Assembly (NCBI RefSeq): GCF_008039615.1
Contig: NZ_VDUZ01000002.1
Span: 186,001-250,000 of the forward strand
Origin: Vineibacter terrae
GTDB taxonomy: Bacteria > Pseudomonadota > Alphaproteobacteria > Reyranellales > Reyranellaceae
Length of the DNA: 64,000 bases
Reading direction: 5' to 3'
Each line of letters opens with the position of its first letter. Position 1 is the first letter of the stretch. Positions 1 to 8,594 of this stretch are shown piece after piece. Both the position numbers and the translations under genes were made by a program. The notes below the pieces were generated by a model. It searched no databases. It worked only from the letters and a program-made list of their open reading frames with translations, and was not told the DNA's origin.

Positions 1-2128
1 CGCGGGTGGCGGGATCGTAGCGCTCGCCGTAGCTGCGCAGGCTGGAGACGGCGCCCAGGATCGAGGCCAGGGGCGTGCGCAGATCGTGCGACACCGAGGT
101 CAGCATGGCCGAGCGCAGCCGCTCGCGCTCGGCGCCCAGGCGCGCCGCATCGATGTCGCGCGCCAGCAGCACGCGCTCGATCGCCACCGCCGCCTGGTCG
201 CCCAGCGCATCGAGCAGGCGGCGCTGCTCGGGCGTCAGCGGCGCGTCGTTGTCGCGGTTGATGACGCCCAGCACCGCCACCTTGCCGCGCGCCGTGCACA
301 GCGGCACGAACAGGCGGCGCGCGCCGGGCAGCGAATCGCTGCCCTTGCCGGTGGGCTGGTCATGGTCCCAGCACCACAGCGCCGCCGCGAGGTCGGCGTC
401 CTCCAGCATGTCCTCGGGCGGGAAGGCAGCCTTGATGTCGAGCGCGGTGCGGCCGGGCCGGTCGTGCTCGGGCATGAGCACCACGACCTCGACCCGCACC
501 ATGCGCGCGATCTGCGCCACGATGGTCCACAGCAGGTCGTCGAGATCGGCGAGGCCGACGATCTTGCGGCTGAAGGAGTAGAGCTCCGCCGTCACCTGCG
601 CCTCGCGCCGCGCCGCCAGCGAGCGCGAGCGCGAGCGCGTCGCCAGCGCGCTGGTGAAGACCGCCACCAGCAGGAAGAAGAACAGCGCGACGACGTTGGC
701 CGGGTCGGTGATGGTGAATTCGTACAGCGGCGGCAGGAAGAAGAAGTTGTAGGCCACCGCGCCCAGCGCCGCCGCCCACACCGACGGCCAGATGCCGTGC
801 CGCGCCGCGCTCAGCAGCACCGGCACCACGAACACCAGCGAGATGTTGCTGAGGTTGACCAGCCGGTCGATGCCGACGCCGATGATGCCGGCTACGATCA
901 CGGACAGCGCCGCCTCGGCATAGGCCCAGGTCGGCGCGCGCTCGGGGCGCCAGCCGGCCCAGCTCGAATCGGCGGTGGCGTGCGTGGCGGCCACAACCTC
1001 GATCGCGATGCCGCCCGATGTGCGCACCAGGTCGTCGACGACCGAGCCGTGCAGCAGCTCGAACCAGGCCGAGCGGTTGGATTTGCCGACGACGATGCGC
1101 GTGACATTGCGCTCGCGCGCGAACGCCAGCACGTCCTCGGCGATGCGCCGGCCCGGGATGGTCGCGGCCTCGGCGCCCAGCCGCTCGGCCAGCCGGATGG
1201 TCTCGGCCAGCCGGCCGCGCTCGGCCTCGCCGAGCGTCGCGTGGCGGTCGGTCTCGACATAGAGGGCCAGCATCGGCGCCCGCAGGCTGTCGGCCGTGCG
1301 CTTGGCCGCCCGCACCACGTTCTCGGCGTCCGGCGAGGGATCGATGCAGACCAGCACACGCTGGCCGGCCGCCCACGGGCCGGCGATCGCATGCTCGCGC
1401 ATGTAGCTGCGCATCTGCTCGTCGACGCGCTCGGCGGTGCGCCGCAGCGCCAGCTCGCGCAGCGCCGTCAGGTTGCCGGGCGAGAAATAGTGCTTCAGCG
1501 CCCGCTCGGCGGCCTCGCGGACATAGACCTTGCCCTCGCCCAGCCGCTTGATCAGGTCCTCGGGCGTGAGGTCGATGACCTCGACGCTGTCGGCGCCGTC
1601 GACGATCGAGTCGGGCACCGTCTCGCGCACGCGGATGCGGGTGATGCGCGCCACGATGTCGTTGAGGCTCTCGACATGCTGCACGTTGAGCGTGGTGTAG
1701 ACGTCGATGCCGGCGGCGAGCAGCTCCAGCACGTCGAGGTAGCGCTTGGGATGGCGGCTGCCGGGCGCGTTGGTGTGCGCCAGCTCGTCGACCAGCACCA
1801 GGGCCGGGCGGCGGGCGAGGACGGCATCGATGTCCATCTCCTCCAGCGAACGGCCCTTGTAGTCGATGCGCCGCCGCGGGACCGCCTCCAGGCCCTCCAG
1901 CAGCGCCGCGGTCTCGGCGCGGCCATGCGTCTCGACCACGCCGACCACGACGTCGACGCCCTCGGCCCGGCGCTGGCGCGCCGCCGACAGCATCTCGTAG
2001 GTCTTGCCCACGCCGGGCGCGGCGCCGAGGAAGATCTTCAGCTTGCCGCGCAGCTCACGGTTGGCCGCCGCCAGCAACGCCTCGGGCGAGGGGCGGTCGA
2101 TGGTGCGGTCCGGAGATGGGATGGCCAT
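1..2128 (-). CDS. kdpD: KdpD osmosensitive K+ channel sensor histidine kinase (partial, 3' end outside window)
   Basis: Inner-membrane sensor kinase that controls kdp expression with response regulator KdpE. The visible 709 residues start at an ATG. The N-terminal KdpD domain carries the P-loop GAAPGVGKT at about residues 35-43 and a DELAHTN segment. A Usp-like domain follows, then closely spaced hydrophobic segments (four TM helices expected), a GAF-like region, and the H-box SHDLRTP with the phospho-acceptor His at residue 681. The ATPase part of the kinase lies beyond position 1, where kdpE would also be expected. The gene is separated from kdpFABC by about 5.3 kb, which is unusual. A candidate promoter lies about 200 bp upstream. 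Identification is secure; only the C-terminus is unseen. Confidence 0.97.
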   Translation of the reverse strand, partial: MAIPSPDRTIDRPSPEALLAAANRELRGKLKIFLGAAPGVGKTYEMLSAARQRRAEGVDVVVGVVETHGRAETAALLEGLEAVPRRRIDYKGRSLEEMDIDAVLARRPALVLVDELAHTNAPGSRHPKRYLDVLELLAAGIDVYTTLNVQHVESLNDIVARITRIRVRETVPDSIVDGADSVEVIDLTPEDLIKRLGEGKVYVREAAERALKHYFSPGNLTALRELALRRTAERVDEQMRSYMREHAIAGPWAAGQRVLVCIDPSPDAENVVRAAKRTADSLRAPMLALYVETDRHATLGEAERGRLAETIRLAERLGAEAATIPGRRIAEDVLAFARERNVTRIVVGKSNRSAWFELLHGSVVDDLVRTSGGIAIEVVAATHATADSSWAGWRPERAPTWAYAEAALSVIVAGIIGVGIDRLVNLSNISLVFVVPVLLSAARHGIWPSVWAAALGAVAYNFFFLPPLYEFTITDPANVVALFFFLLVAVFTSALATRSRSRSLAARREAQVTAELYSFSRKIVGLADLDDLLWTIVAQIARMVRVEVVVLMPEHDRPGRTALDIKAAFPPEDMLEDADLAAALWCWDHDQPTGKGSDSLPGARRLFVPLCTARGKVAVLGVINRDNDAPLTPEQRRLLDALGDQAAVAIERVLLARDIDAARLGAERERLRSAMLTSVSHDLRTPLASILGAVSSLRSYGERYDPATR

Positions 2129-2324
2129 CACACAAAGAAGACAACGATCTCAGTCACTTACGAAATTTCATCCCGCAAAGGCCACGTCGCAAACGTCGAA
2201 AAATACGGAAACTCCCCGGGTTCGATTGCAACGTCTCAGGCGTCCGCAGCGGGTGGACGCCTGGGAATGGGGAACGGAAACGCACAGCGGCAGCATCGGC
2301 CGGCTCCTCCGAAGCACCCCCGGA

Positions 2325-2353
2325 CCTATAGCACGTTCTCTTTTGGAGAACAA
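2325..2353 (-). promoter_or_regulatory. Candidate kdpD promoter with overlapping GTTCTC palindrome
   Basis: On the minus strand a TTGTTC box (2353-2348) and a TATAGG box (2330-2325) are separated by exactly 17 bp. A perfect inverted repeat GTTCTC-N5-GAGAAC (2335-2351) fills the spacer and could be an operator. Box matches are only moderate (3/6 and 4/6), so this is a candidate. Confidence 0.4.
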
Positions 2354-2416
2354 GATGACAGATCCGCGATGTCTTCTACTTCCCCCGCAAGCTACGACAT
2401 TCACACATCTTATGCG

Positions 2417-2560
2417 TCCCTTCCCCCGGAGGGGGAAGGTGCCCCGCAAGGGGCGGAAGGGGGATGTTCGAACAGATTCGGCGGCCGTTCAGCAGCATCG
2501 AAGCGGTTGCAACCTCCCCCTTCCGGCGCTGCGCGCCACCTTCCCCCTCCGGGGGAAGGG
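2417..2560. repeat. Paired palindromic repeat, CTTCCCC variant of family B
   Basis: Two hairpins of the CTTCCCCC/GGGGGAAG type stand at the ends in opposite orientation, with the accompanying sequences GTGCCCCGCAAGGGGC and GGCGCTGCGCGCC inside. The arrangement resembles the CTCCCC/GGGGAG elements in the kdp operon. A further half-hairpin follows near 2607-2625. Confidence 0.7.
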
Positions 2561-2639
2561 TCAACACGCAGCGTTTCAGATAGCCGGCGCGATGTGTGAA
2601 TCCGGTAGCCCCCGCAAGCGGGGGAAGGTGGTCGAAACC

Positions 2640-3608
2640 TCACGCCGCGAAGCCGGTGAACGGACTCTCCTGCCACACCAGCGGCATGACAGCAGCGCAA
2701 CGGCGCGCTTCCCTCCCCTCGGCGGCCATCACGGGCTCGAGCACGGCGCGCAGCCGGACATCGGCGTCGGCAGCCAGCGGCGTCAACGGCAGGCGCAGCT
2801 CGTCGGCGATCAGTCCGAGATGATGCAGCGCGCGCTTCACCGGGATCGGGTTGCTCTCCAGGAACAGCGCCGCATGCAGCGGCGCCAGGATCTGCGTGAC
2901 GCTGCGCAAGGTGACCAGATCGGCGATGTCCCATGCATGATGAAGGGCCGCGCACAGCGCCGGCGCCACATTGGCCGTCACCGAGATGCAGCCATGGCCG
3001 CCGGCCAGGCGGAAATCGGCCTGGGTCGCGTCATCGCCCGACAGCAGCGTGAAGTCGTCGCCGATCAGGCGCAGCAGCCGACCGGGCCGCCGCAAGTCGG
3101 CGGTAGCGTCCTTCAGGCCGATCACGCGCGGCAGCTCGGCGAGGCGCCGCACGGTCTCGTCGCTCAGGGCGCAGGCGGTGCGGGCCGGCACGTCGTAGAG
3201 CACGATCGGCAGGCCGACCGCGTCGTGAATGGCACGGACATGTCGGATCACGCCTTCCTGGGTCGGCCGCAGATAATAGGGCGTGACGCACAGCAGCCCC
3301 GATGCGCCGGCATGCTCGGCCTGCCGCGCCAGGGCGACGGACGTGGCCGTGCTGCAGGTCCCGGCGCCGGCGATCACCGGCACCCGGCCGGCAGCCGTGG
3401 CGACGGCGATCTCGATCAGGCGGCGATGCTCGTCCGCCGTCAGCAGCGGCGCCTCGCCGGTCGTGCCGCAGGGCACGAGGGCTGATGTGCCGCGGTCGAT
3501 CTGGCGGGCGCACAGCGCGGCGAAGGCGTCGGCGTCGACCCGGTCGTCGCGCAACGGCGTCACCAGCGCGACAATCGAGCCGCGCAGCCGCAGGCGTGAG
3601 GCGTTCAT
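2640..3608 (-). CDS. dapA: 4-hydroxy-tetrahydrodipicolinate synthase family aldolase (DapA-like)
   Basis: A 322-residue class I aldolase of the DHDPS/N-acetylneuraminate lyase family. It has the GTTGE substrate loop, TPYY, YDVPART with the catalytic Tyr and the Arg expected for true DapA, and GLKDAT with the Schiff-base Lys. These residues favour condensation of pyruvate with aspartate semialdehyde in lysine/diaminopimelate synthesis. The protein is about 30 residues longer than the E. coli enzyme, mainly at the C-terminus. The ATG is preceded by AGGAG at good spacing. It lies 35 bp downstream of the unknown gene at 3644-4114 and upstream of kdpD, away from typical dapA neighbours. It may be a paralogue of the housekeeping enzyme. 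Confidence 0.82.
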   Translation of the reverse strand: MNASRLRLRGSIVALVTPLRDDRVDADAFAALCARQIDRGTSALVPCGTTGEAPLLTADEHRRLIEIAVATAAGRVPVIAGAGTCSTATSVALARQAEHAGASGLLCVTPYYLRPTQEGVIRHVRAIHDAVGLPIVLYDVPARTACALSDETVRRLAELPRVIGLKDATADLRRPGRLLRLIGDDFTLLSGDDATQADFRLAGGHGCISVTANVAPALCAALHHAWDIADLVTLRSVTQILAPLHAALFLESNPIPVKRALHHLGLIADELRLPLTPLAADADVRLRAVLEPVMAAEGREARRCAAVMPLVWQESPFTGFAA

Positions 3609-3643
3609 GATGGGCTCCTGTGACAATGGCGCCGAGGAGAAGC

Positions 3644-4114
3644 TTACGCGGCGCGGGCCATGGTGGGCGCGCGCGTGGCCACCAGGATGAGGTGGAGGCT
3701 GCTGTCGCCGATCGAGGCGACGCTGAGGCCGAAGGCGGTGATCAGGCGCTGCACGGCAGCCAGCCCACCGGCCTGCGCCAGCGACGTCACGTCCAGGACG
3801 ACACGGCCTTGCGGGCCGATGCGGTGGCAAGCGGCCTCCATCGCAGCGTGGAGCTCGGCGTCGGTGCGCGGATCGGCGATCCAGGCCAGGTCGGCCGGCT
3901 CGCTATCCGGCGCACGCGTGCCCAGCTGCAGGCCGGCGACGGCGGCGCAGCCCCGATGCATCAGGGTCAGCACCAGCGGCAAGGTGCGGTGGCCGATCAC
4001 CACGGCGTGGGTTTCCGGCCGCGGCGGCGCCGCTGCGATCATATCCTCGCCGAGCGCCGCCTCGCGCTCGGCCGTCGTACACGGTCCGCATTCAGTCTCA
4101 GTCGAACGTGGCAC
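3644..4114 (-). CDS. Unknown protein, short Rossmann-like (possibly truncated methyltransferase-like)
   Basis: This 156-residue soluble protein starts at a GTG with an excellent AGGAGG site seven bases upstream. An alternative ATG start would be codon 25. After a low-complexity N-terminus the pattern (AVVIGHRTLPLVLTL, then ADLAWIADP and GRVVLDVTSL) alternates beta-strand-like hydrophobic runs and helices, as in a small Rossmann or SAM-methyltransferase-like fold. I see no complete SAM motif. It probably forms a transcription unit with the dapA-like gene 35 bp downstream. A 17-bp motif shared with the kdp promoter region lies 80 bp upstream of its start, so potassium-linked regulation is a reasonable inference. 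Function unknown. Confidence 0.7.
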   Translation of the reverse strand: MPRSTETECGPCTTAEREAALGEDMIAAAPPRPETHAVVIGHRTLPLVLTLMHRGCAAVAGLQLGTRAPDSEPADLAWIADPRTDAELHAAMEAACHRIGPQGRVVLDVTSLAQAGGLAAVQRLITAFGLSVASIGDSSLHLILVATRAPTMARAA

Positions 4115-4419
4115 GGGGTGCCTCCTCTACGATCACCGATCAGGTAGATCGCACCGGGCGCCTGGAACCGCCATGTGGCTGGGGCCGGTTCGGCATAGGA
4201 ACCGCATAGGGGTGACTACAGTCGAAACCCATAAAGCCGGCCATGCCGTGCCTGCTTCCGGCCGGATTCCAAAACATCGACGAATGTCAAGCGGTTCGTC
4301 AGAGATTGACCCAATGCGGACATGGCCAAGCCGCTTGCGCGTCGGTGACGGTGAGCAGCGCAGGCGGTATCGTGGGGTCCGGCGCTTGGAATGCTGATAG
4401 ACAAGTGCAGGAGGAAGCC
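4115..4419. other. Divergent intergenic region between the unknown gene and the SpoIIAA-like gene
   Basis: The 305 bases hold the shared 17-bp motif at 4194-4210 and lower-GC sequence. I find no coding region or hairpin terminator. Both flanking genes are transcribed away from it. Confidence 0.6.
4194..4210 (-). promoter_or_regulatory. CATAGG-N5-CATAGG direct repeat, candidate KdpE-type operator
   Basis: Two CATAGG hexamers with an 11-bp period. The element differs by one base from the one at 12918-12934 upstream of kdp (CATAAG-AACCG-CATAGG). Both sites lie 80-91 bp upstream of a minus-strand gene, in the same orientation. Direct repeats at 11 bp are the usual target form of OmpR/PhoB-family regulators, to which KdpE belongs. 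Confidence 0.5.
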
Positions 4420-4785
4420 TTGATTCAATTTGAGCTGCTGCGCGACAAGGCAATCTTGATCGTCCGCCCACAAGGAACGATCGAGGCCGGTGACTTCACG
4501 AAGGTTGCGGAGGTTATCGATCCCTACCTTGTCGAACAGGGAATGCTGGCAGGGTTGTTGATCGAGGCGCCGTCATTTCCCGGTTGGGACAGTTTCGGTG
4601 CGCTCGTCGAACATCTGAAGTTCGTTCGGGACCATCACAAGAGGATCGAGAGAGTTGCTGCCGTGACTGACAGCGCGTTTCTGCAGATCGCGCCGCGCTT
4701 GGCTGAGCACTTCGCTCATCCGGAGATCAGGGTCTTCAGCAGCAGCGAGCGGGCGCGCGCCCTATCTTGGCTACAAACTGGTTAG
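4420..4785 (+). CDS. SpoIIAA-like (STAS-fold) protein
   Basis: A 121-residue protein of the SpoIIAA-like family (PF11964-type). It has an N-terminal strand pair (FELLRDKAILIVRPQGTI), a LLIEAPSFPGWDSF segment, and HHKRIERVAAVTDSAF followed by the APRLAEHFAHPEIRVF strand-helix pattern typical of the family. The likely start is TTG at 4420, because a consensus AGGAGG lies six bases before it. Proteins of this family are small, soluble and of uncertain role, often stress-associated or membrane-peripheral. It is monocistronic, divergent from the gene at 3644-4114. Confidence 0.8.
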   Translation: MIQFELLRDKAILIVRPQGTIEAGDFTKVAEVIDPYLVEQGMLAGLLIEAPSFPGWDSFGALVEHLKFVRDHHKRIERVAAVTDSAFLQIAPRLAEHFAHPEIRVFSSSERARALSWLQTG

Positions 4786-5329
4786 GGCGCTGCCGGTGGC
4801 GTGCCATTCTCGTCCAGCCCCGACGTGATTGCCCGACGACATCGACGGCGACGATTGCCGCCAGCTTGGTTCCTCAAGGACCCGGCAGACGTTCTGGCCT
4901 GATCCGAGCCGCGCCGCGCGCAGCAAGAAGGGCACAAAGTAGTTCGAGACATGAGAGAAAGCGGGGTCATATCCGGCAGCGGCTTCCGCCCGATAGGAAA
5001 ACTCTTCCGTCACTTGAAGGAAATGGCAGTTCTCACAGCCCCGAGCCAGCGGCTGGACGGCTGATACTAAGGCGACTGGCATTTGCACCTTCCGGCGAGC
5101 GTTGGAAGGGGGACGTCCTCGCCCACATGGGAAACCAGAACGCCGCCGTCAAAATACAATGGTCTGGCCCAACGTGGCATCCGCGGCGCGATGTGGTGGC
5201 ACGACCCGAAATCGACCAGATCAGGGCCGCCATGGATGCCGCCGGGACGGCTTCGCATGGTGCGCCTGGCCATAGTTGATCCGCCTCTCTCCCCGCCTGA
5301 GCGAAATTCGAATGAGTCCGGGGGGTTGA
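4786..5329. other. Non-coding stretch, no gene recognised
   Basis: About 540 bases at lower GC than the neighbours. Short frames on both strands (e.g. 4771-5088 minus) lack ribosome-binding sites and recognisable motifs. They look like decayed sequence or the non-coding spacer often seen in alphaproteobacteria. Confidence 0.5.
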
Positions 5330-6730
5330 CTACGACGCCCCGTCGTCACGCGCCCGTTCGATCATCTTGCCGGCGACGGCGCGGCCCATCGCATTGCCAG
5401 CGACGACGTCGCTGCGATAGTGGATACCAGCGGCGATGCGGGATTGACCACCTTCATCAGCCAGCGCTGAAAGTGCTGCTGCGTCGCGAGGGAAGAGGTG
5501 GCCGAGAATAACCGCGGCAGCCGTCCAGATGGTTGCGCCGGCCGAGGGATAGCTGGGATGGTTCGGCGTGTTGAACAGCGGCTTGATCTCGGGATCAAGC
5601 TGCATGGGGCGGATGTCCCAGTAAATGTATTTGGCTTCCCAGCAGGCGATCTGCACATCGTAATAGACGACACTCCAGATCGCGTAGGCGCGCGCCGCGC
5701 GCGGAGAGTTGCCGTTGAGCCCGTATTCGAAGTGCAAGCGACCGAGGTGATTGCTCCAATACTGGTGACCACGCGGACCGCCGACCGCCGCCTCCCAGAA
5801 CAGGGCCTCGCTGTTGGTCTTCGGGGTGCGTTTGAAGTTCCGAAGCTCGGCGAGCTCGGCCCCCCGTTCGGATGAATCATGCGGCAATGGTGGCCCGGGT
5901 CGGAACTCGCCCGGCGAAGACAGTATCCAAGTCTTCCAAGTGCCGAACGCCGGGCCCAGCGGGTTGGTGCCGAACCACTTGTCGGCGCCGGACGGCACCG
6001 TGCCGGTCCATTTGGCGTCCGATCCGTCGGCCTTGCCGCGTTCGATGACCAGGGCGGCAACCCGGCGCCCGAGATCGAATCCAGCAGCGACATCGCTCGG
6101 GTAGTTGACGCCGCCAAGCATGCGTGAGCGGCCTGCTTCCTCGGCCTTCTGGGCGAACATCTGCGCGCGATCCGGAAAGACATACGACAGCACCGCAGCG
6201 GCGGCGCCGGCCGCAGCCGCGTGCCCGGACGGATAGGAAGGACTCGGCGGATTGGGCAGCACGGTCGACAGGGTCGCGTCGACTTCGCTGGGCCGCTTGC
6301 GGCCGTGGGCGTACTTGCTTGCCCACGTGGCGACCATCGCGTCGTAGATCGCGACATGCACCAGGGCCAGCAGCCGCGCGGCGGGCGCTCCGCCCATGTT
6401 GGCCCGCAACGTCTCGGCGAGCGCGATTTCGTGCCAGCGATAGGACGGCGCACCCGTGTCCCACCAGGCGATCAGATCCTTGGCGGCGGCATCGCGTTTG
6501 CCCGTCAGCTCCTTAAGCTGTGTGATCTCGCGGCCGGTGGCAGCTGCGTCCGGCGATGCCAGCGGGCTGAGCTCGGCGCCAGAGCGAACGACCCAGGTCT
6601 TCCAGCTCCCTGCCCGGGGCTCGACCGGTTCGCTCTTCCCGGCGGCACGCGACGCCGCCGTCGGCAAGGCTAGCGCCAGCGTCGACGTCGTGGCAACGCC
6701 AAGAGCCGACCTTCTGCCCAGGCTTTCCAT
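5330..6730 (-). CDS. Internally duplicated PAP2 / vanadium-haloperoxidase-like protein, Tat-type signal
   Basis: A 466-residue exported protein. The N-terminus has GRRSALG followed by a hydrophobic stretch and an Ala-rich cleavage region, consistent with a Tat signal. The mature part is two homologous halves of about 228 residues, each starting SWKTW or TWKTW and each carrying the PAP2/haloperoxidase signature (K..RP, PSYPS, SR..G). Half one has PSGH with His170, but Asn209 replaces the vanadate/phosphate-binding His. Half two has His437 (AGIHYRSD), but Gly398 stands where the PSGH His should be. Each half is therefore incomplete in the opposite way. The ATG has GGAGGGG five bases upstream. 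Acid phosphatase or haloperoxidase activity is uncertain. Confidence 0.85.
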   Translation of the reverse strand: MESLGRRSALGVATTSTLALALPTAASRAAGKSEPVEPRAGSWKTWVVRSGAELSPLASPDAAATGREITQLKELTGKRDAAAKDLIAWWDTGAPSYRWHEIALAETLRANMGGAPAARLLALVHVAIYDAMVATWASKYAHGRKRPSEVDATLSTVLPNPPSPSYPSGHAAAAGAAAAVLSYVFPDRAQMFAQKAEEAGRSRMLGGVNYPSDVAAGFDLGRRVAALVIERGKADGSDAKWTGTVPSGADKWFGTNPLGPAFGTWKTWILSSPGEFRPGPPLPHDSSERGAELAELRNFKRTPKTNSEALFWEAAVGGPRGHQYWSNHLGRLHFEYGLNGNSPRAARAYAIWSVVYYDVQIACWEAKYIYWDIRPMQLDPEIKPLFNTPNHPSYPSAGATIWTAAAVILGHLFPRDAAALSALADEGGQSRIAAGIHYRSDVVAGNAMGRAVAGKMIERARDDGAS

Positions 6731-6976
6731 GGTTGTCCCCTCCACCCGGGAGCGCCCCGGACAAGCGGGAATGTAATGCTGCGCGCACAGCCTGCTGTCC
6801 GCCGATTGCTGGCACTATCCACTCTTCGCAAAAATCGTGCGCCGCCGGCGTTCCATGGCTCGCCCTCGATTGCAGATTCAGCCGACCGATGGTCGGTCTG
6901 TCTCAAGAACCCGGGCTTCGACGTCGACTTGGTCGTAACGGCCGATATTGCGCGATTCTACCAGGTCTGGCTTGGA

Positions 6977-7813
6977 TCAGAACGACTTGCTGATGCTGAA
7001 GATGGCGCGCGGGGCGCAGTAGTTGAAGCCGCCACCGTTGCAGCGGCGCCTGGAGATGTCGGTGTCGACATAGGTGACGCCGAAATCGACGCCGTAGATC
7101 GTGGCGACCAGGCCGATCTGCCATTCCCAGTAGTCGGGGTTGGCGAAGCGGGCGTTGCGCTGGACCGCCTGGTGGCCGATGCCGCCGAACATCTTGAACG
7201 ATACCTTCTCGCTGATCTTGATGAAGTCCAGCGGCACGGTCAGCATCGCCTGCTTGTACCAGGCATCGCCCGAGCGGGCGAAGAAGTTGGGACTGTAGCG
7301 CACCTGGCCGGCCAGCGTGGCGAAGCCGAAGTCGTAGCTCAGCGCGCCGCCGAACTCGTCGTAGGCCAGGTGCGCCGATTTCATCGAGCCGGGATAGCGG
7401 TAGCCGATCCAGCCCAGGTCGAGCACCAGCTTCTCCTGGAGGAACTTGAACTTCACGCCCGCCACCATGTCGAGCTCGATCGATTCGTCGACGTCGGGCG
7501 AGAAGTTGATGCTGCTGCCCCAGAAGCCGCCGTAGATGGAGACGGGGGCGAAGCCGATGAACGGCAGCGGCACCTCGTAGGTGAGGCCGCCCTGGATCGC
7601 CGGGTCGTTCTTGCTCTGCGAGATGCCGCGGAAGCGGTAGTCGGACGTCAAGGTCACGATGCCGGTGATGCTGCCGCCGAACGGGCCGGTCGGGTCCGGC
7701 TTCGGCGGCTCCGGCGCCGGTGTCGAGGCCGGCGCCGGTGTCGTCTGGGCCAAGGCCGGCGCGGCCGCCATCATGGCGGCCAGGCATCCGGCCGCGAGAA
7801 CACCCCTGTGCAT
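6977..7813 (-). CDS. TorF-family putative porin (TIGR02001/Gcw_chp type)
   Basis: A 278-residue outer-membrane beta-barrel protein. It has a signal peptide (cleavage after APALAQ), a Pro-rich linker, then the family hallmark TSDYRFRGISQS and GFWGS segment, alternating beta strands, and a C-terminal Phe (SISKSF) as expected for barrel assembly. It follows kdpC in the same direction, separated only by a palindromic repeat, so co-transcription with kdp is plausible. It could supply outer-membrane permeability under K+ or osmotic stress, but that role is inferred from position. A Cys pair near the C-terminus (RRRCNGGGFNYC) may form a disulfide. Confidence 0.88.
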   Translation of the reverse strand: MHRGVLAAGCLAAMMAAAPALAQTTPAPASTPAPEPPKPDPTGPFGGSITGIVTLTSDYRFRGISQSKNDPAIQGGLTYEVPLPFIGFAPVSIYGGFWGSSINFSPDVDESIELDMVAGVKFKFLQEKLVLDLGWIGYRYPGSMKSAHLAYDEFGGALSYDFGFATLAGQVRYSPNFFARSGDAWYKQAMLTVPLDFIKISEKVSFKMFGGIGHQAVQRNARFANPDYWEWQIGLVATIYGVDFGVTYVDTDISRRRCNGGGFNYCAPRAIFSISKSF

Positions 7814-7842
7814 GTGTGATTTTCCTCTGGGTTTGATGACTG

Positions 7843-7970
7843 CCCTCCCCCACGCGTGGGGGAGGTGGCCGAAGGCCGGAGGGGGACCCCACGTGGCTTC
7901 AGTTACAGGAACCGCGTCGGCTCCCCCTCCGCCCTTCGGGCACCTCCCCCAGCTGAGCTGGGGGAGGAGG
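7843..7970. repeat. Family B paired palindrome between kdpC and the porin gene
   Basis: Two CTCCCCC/GGGGGAG hairpins flank an inner section with GTGGCCGAAGGCCGGAGGGGGA on one side and its counterpart CCCCCTCCGCCCTTCGGGCACC on the other. About 128 bp. Near-identical elements occur at 8595-8718 and 10797-10923. Confidence 0.9.
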
Positions 7971-7978
7971 TTTCGGCG

Positions 7979-8575
7979 CTACTTCACCGCGTCCAGCGAC
8001 AGGTTGAGCTGCAGGACGTTGACGCGCGGCTCGCCCAGCACGCCGAAGGTGCGGTCGTCGGTGGCGGCGGCGAGGAGCGCGCGCACGCGCGCCTCCGGCA
8101 GGCCGCGGGCCTGGGCCACGCGCGCCACCTGCAGCGCGGCGGCGGCCGGCGAGATGTGCGGATCCAGCCCGCTGCCGGATGTCGTCACCATGTCGGCCGG
8201 CACAGGCTTTTCCTTGCTGCCGCCCAGCCTGGCGACGTCCTCCTTCACCCGCTCGACCAGGGCCTTGGAGGTCGGGCCGAGATTCGACGCCAGCGAGCTT
8301 GCCGCGTTGTAGGGCGACGGCGCTGTCTTGGCCGAATCGTTGGGGTCGGTGTCGGTGGTCGCCGACGGCCGGCCATGGAAATACCTGTCGCCGGTGAAAT
8401 TCTGGCCGATCAGGGTCGAGCCGATGACCTTGCCGTCGCGCTCGATCAGCGAGCCTTTGGCCTGCTGCGGCATGATTGCGCCGGCGATGCCGGTCATGCC
8501 CAGCGGATAGACGAGGCCGAGCAGCACCGTCATCAGCAGCATCATCACGAGCGCCGGGCGGATGTCGCGAAGCAT
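7979..8575 (-). CDS. kdpC: K+-transporting ATPase subunit KdpC
   Basis: A 198-residue subunit of the high-affinity K+ pump KdpFABC. One N-terminal TM helix (ALVMMLLMTVLLGLVYPLGMTG) precedes a periplasmic domain with the conserved segments GQNFTGDRYFHGRPSAT, YNAASSLASNLGPTSKAL and TTSGSGLDPHISPAAA, and the terminal VNVLQLNLSLD. Length is normal for the family. It is the last subunit gene of the cluster and is separated from kdpB by a palindromic repeat instead of the usual overlap. No strong ribosome-binding site stands before the ATG; GGAG is about nine bases away. Confidence 0.97.
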   Translation of the reverse strand: MLRDIRPALVMMLLMTVLLGLVYPLGMTGIAGAIMPQQAKGSLIERDGKVIGSTLIGQNFTGDRYFHGRPSATTDTDPNDSAKTAPSPYNAASSLASNLGPTSKALVERVKEDVARLGGSKEKPVPADMVTTSGSGLDPHISPAAAALQVARVAQARGLPEARVRALLAAATDDRTFGVLGEPRVNVLQLNLSLDAVK

Positions 8576-8594
8576 TGTAGTTTCTCCTTGAATT

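Larger units (their letters stand above)
2129..2639. other. Intergenic region upstream of kdpD: leader, candidate promoter, palindromic repeats
   Basis: No gene is supported in these 511 bases. The half next to kdpD is less GC-rich than its surroundings and contains an 8-bp-stem hairpin (arms 2238-2245 and 2255-2262) that would lie in the kdpD leader RNA. The other half is filled with CTTCCCCC/GGGGGAAG palindromes. Short reading frames here encode proline- and glycine-rich strings typical of translated repeats, not proteins. Confidence 0.6.

Noticed and set aside
86-2599. Long plus-strand open frame opposite kdpD (837 codons)
   Set aside because: Arg/His/Gln-rich composition is the mirror of high-GC coding on the other strand, no ribosome-binding site, and kdpD is unmistakable there.
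4771-5279. Small ORFs on both strands in the spacer after the SpoIIAA-like gene
   Set aside because: No ribosome-binding sites, no motifs and lower GC without codon bias; treated as non-coding.
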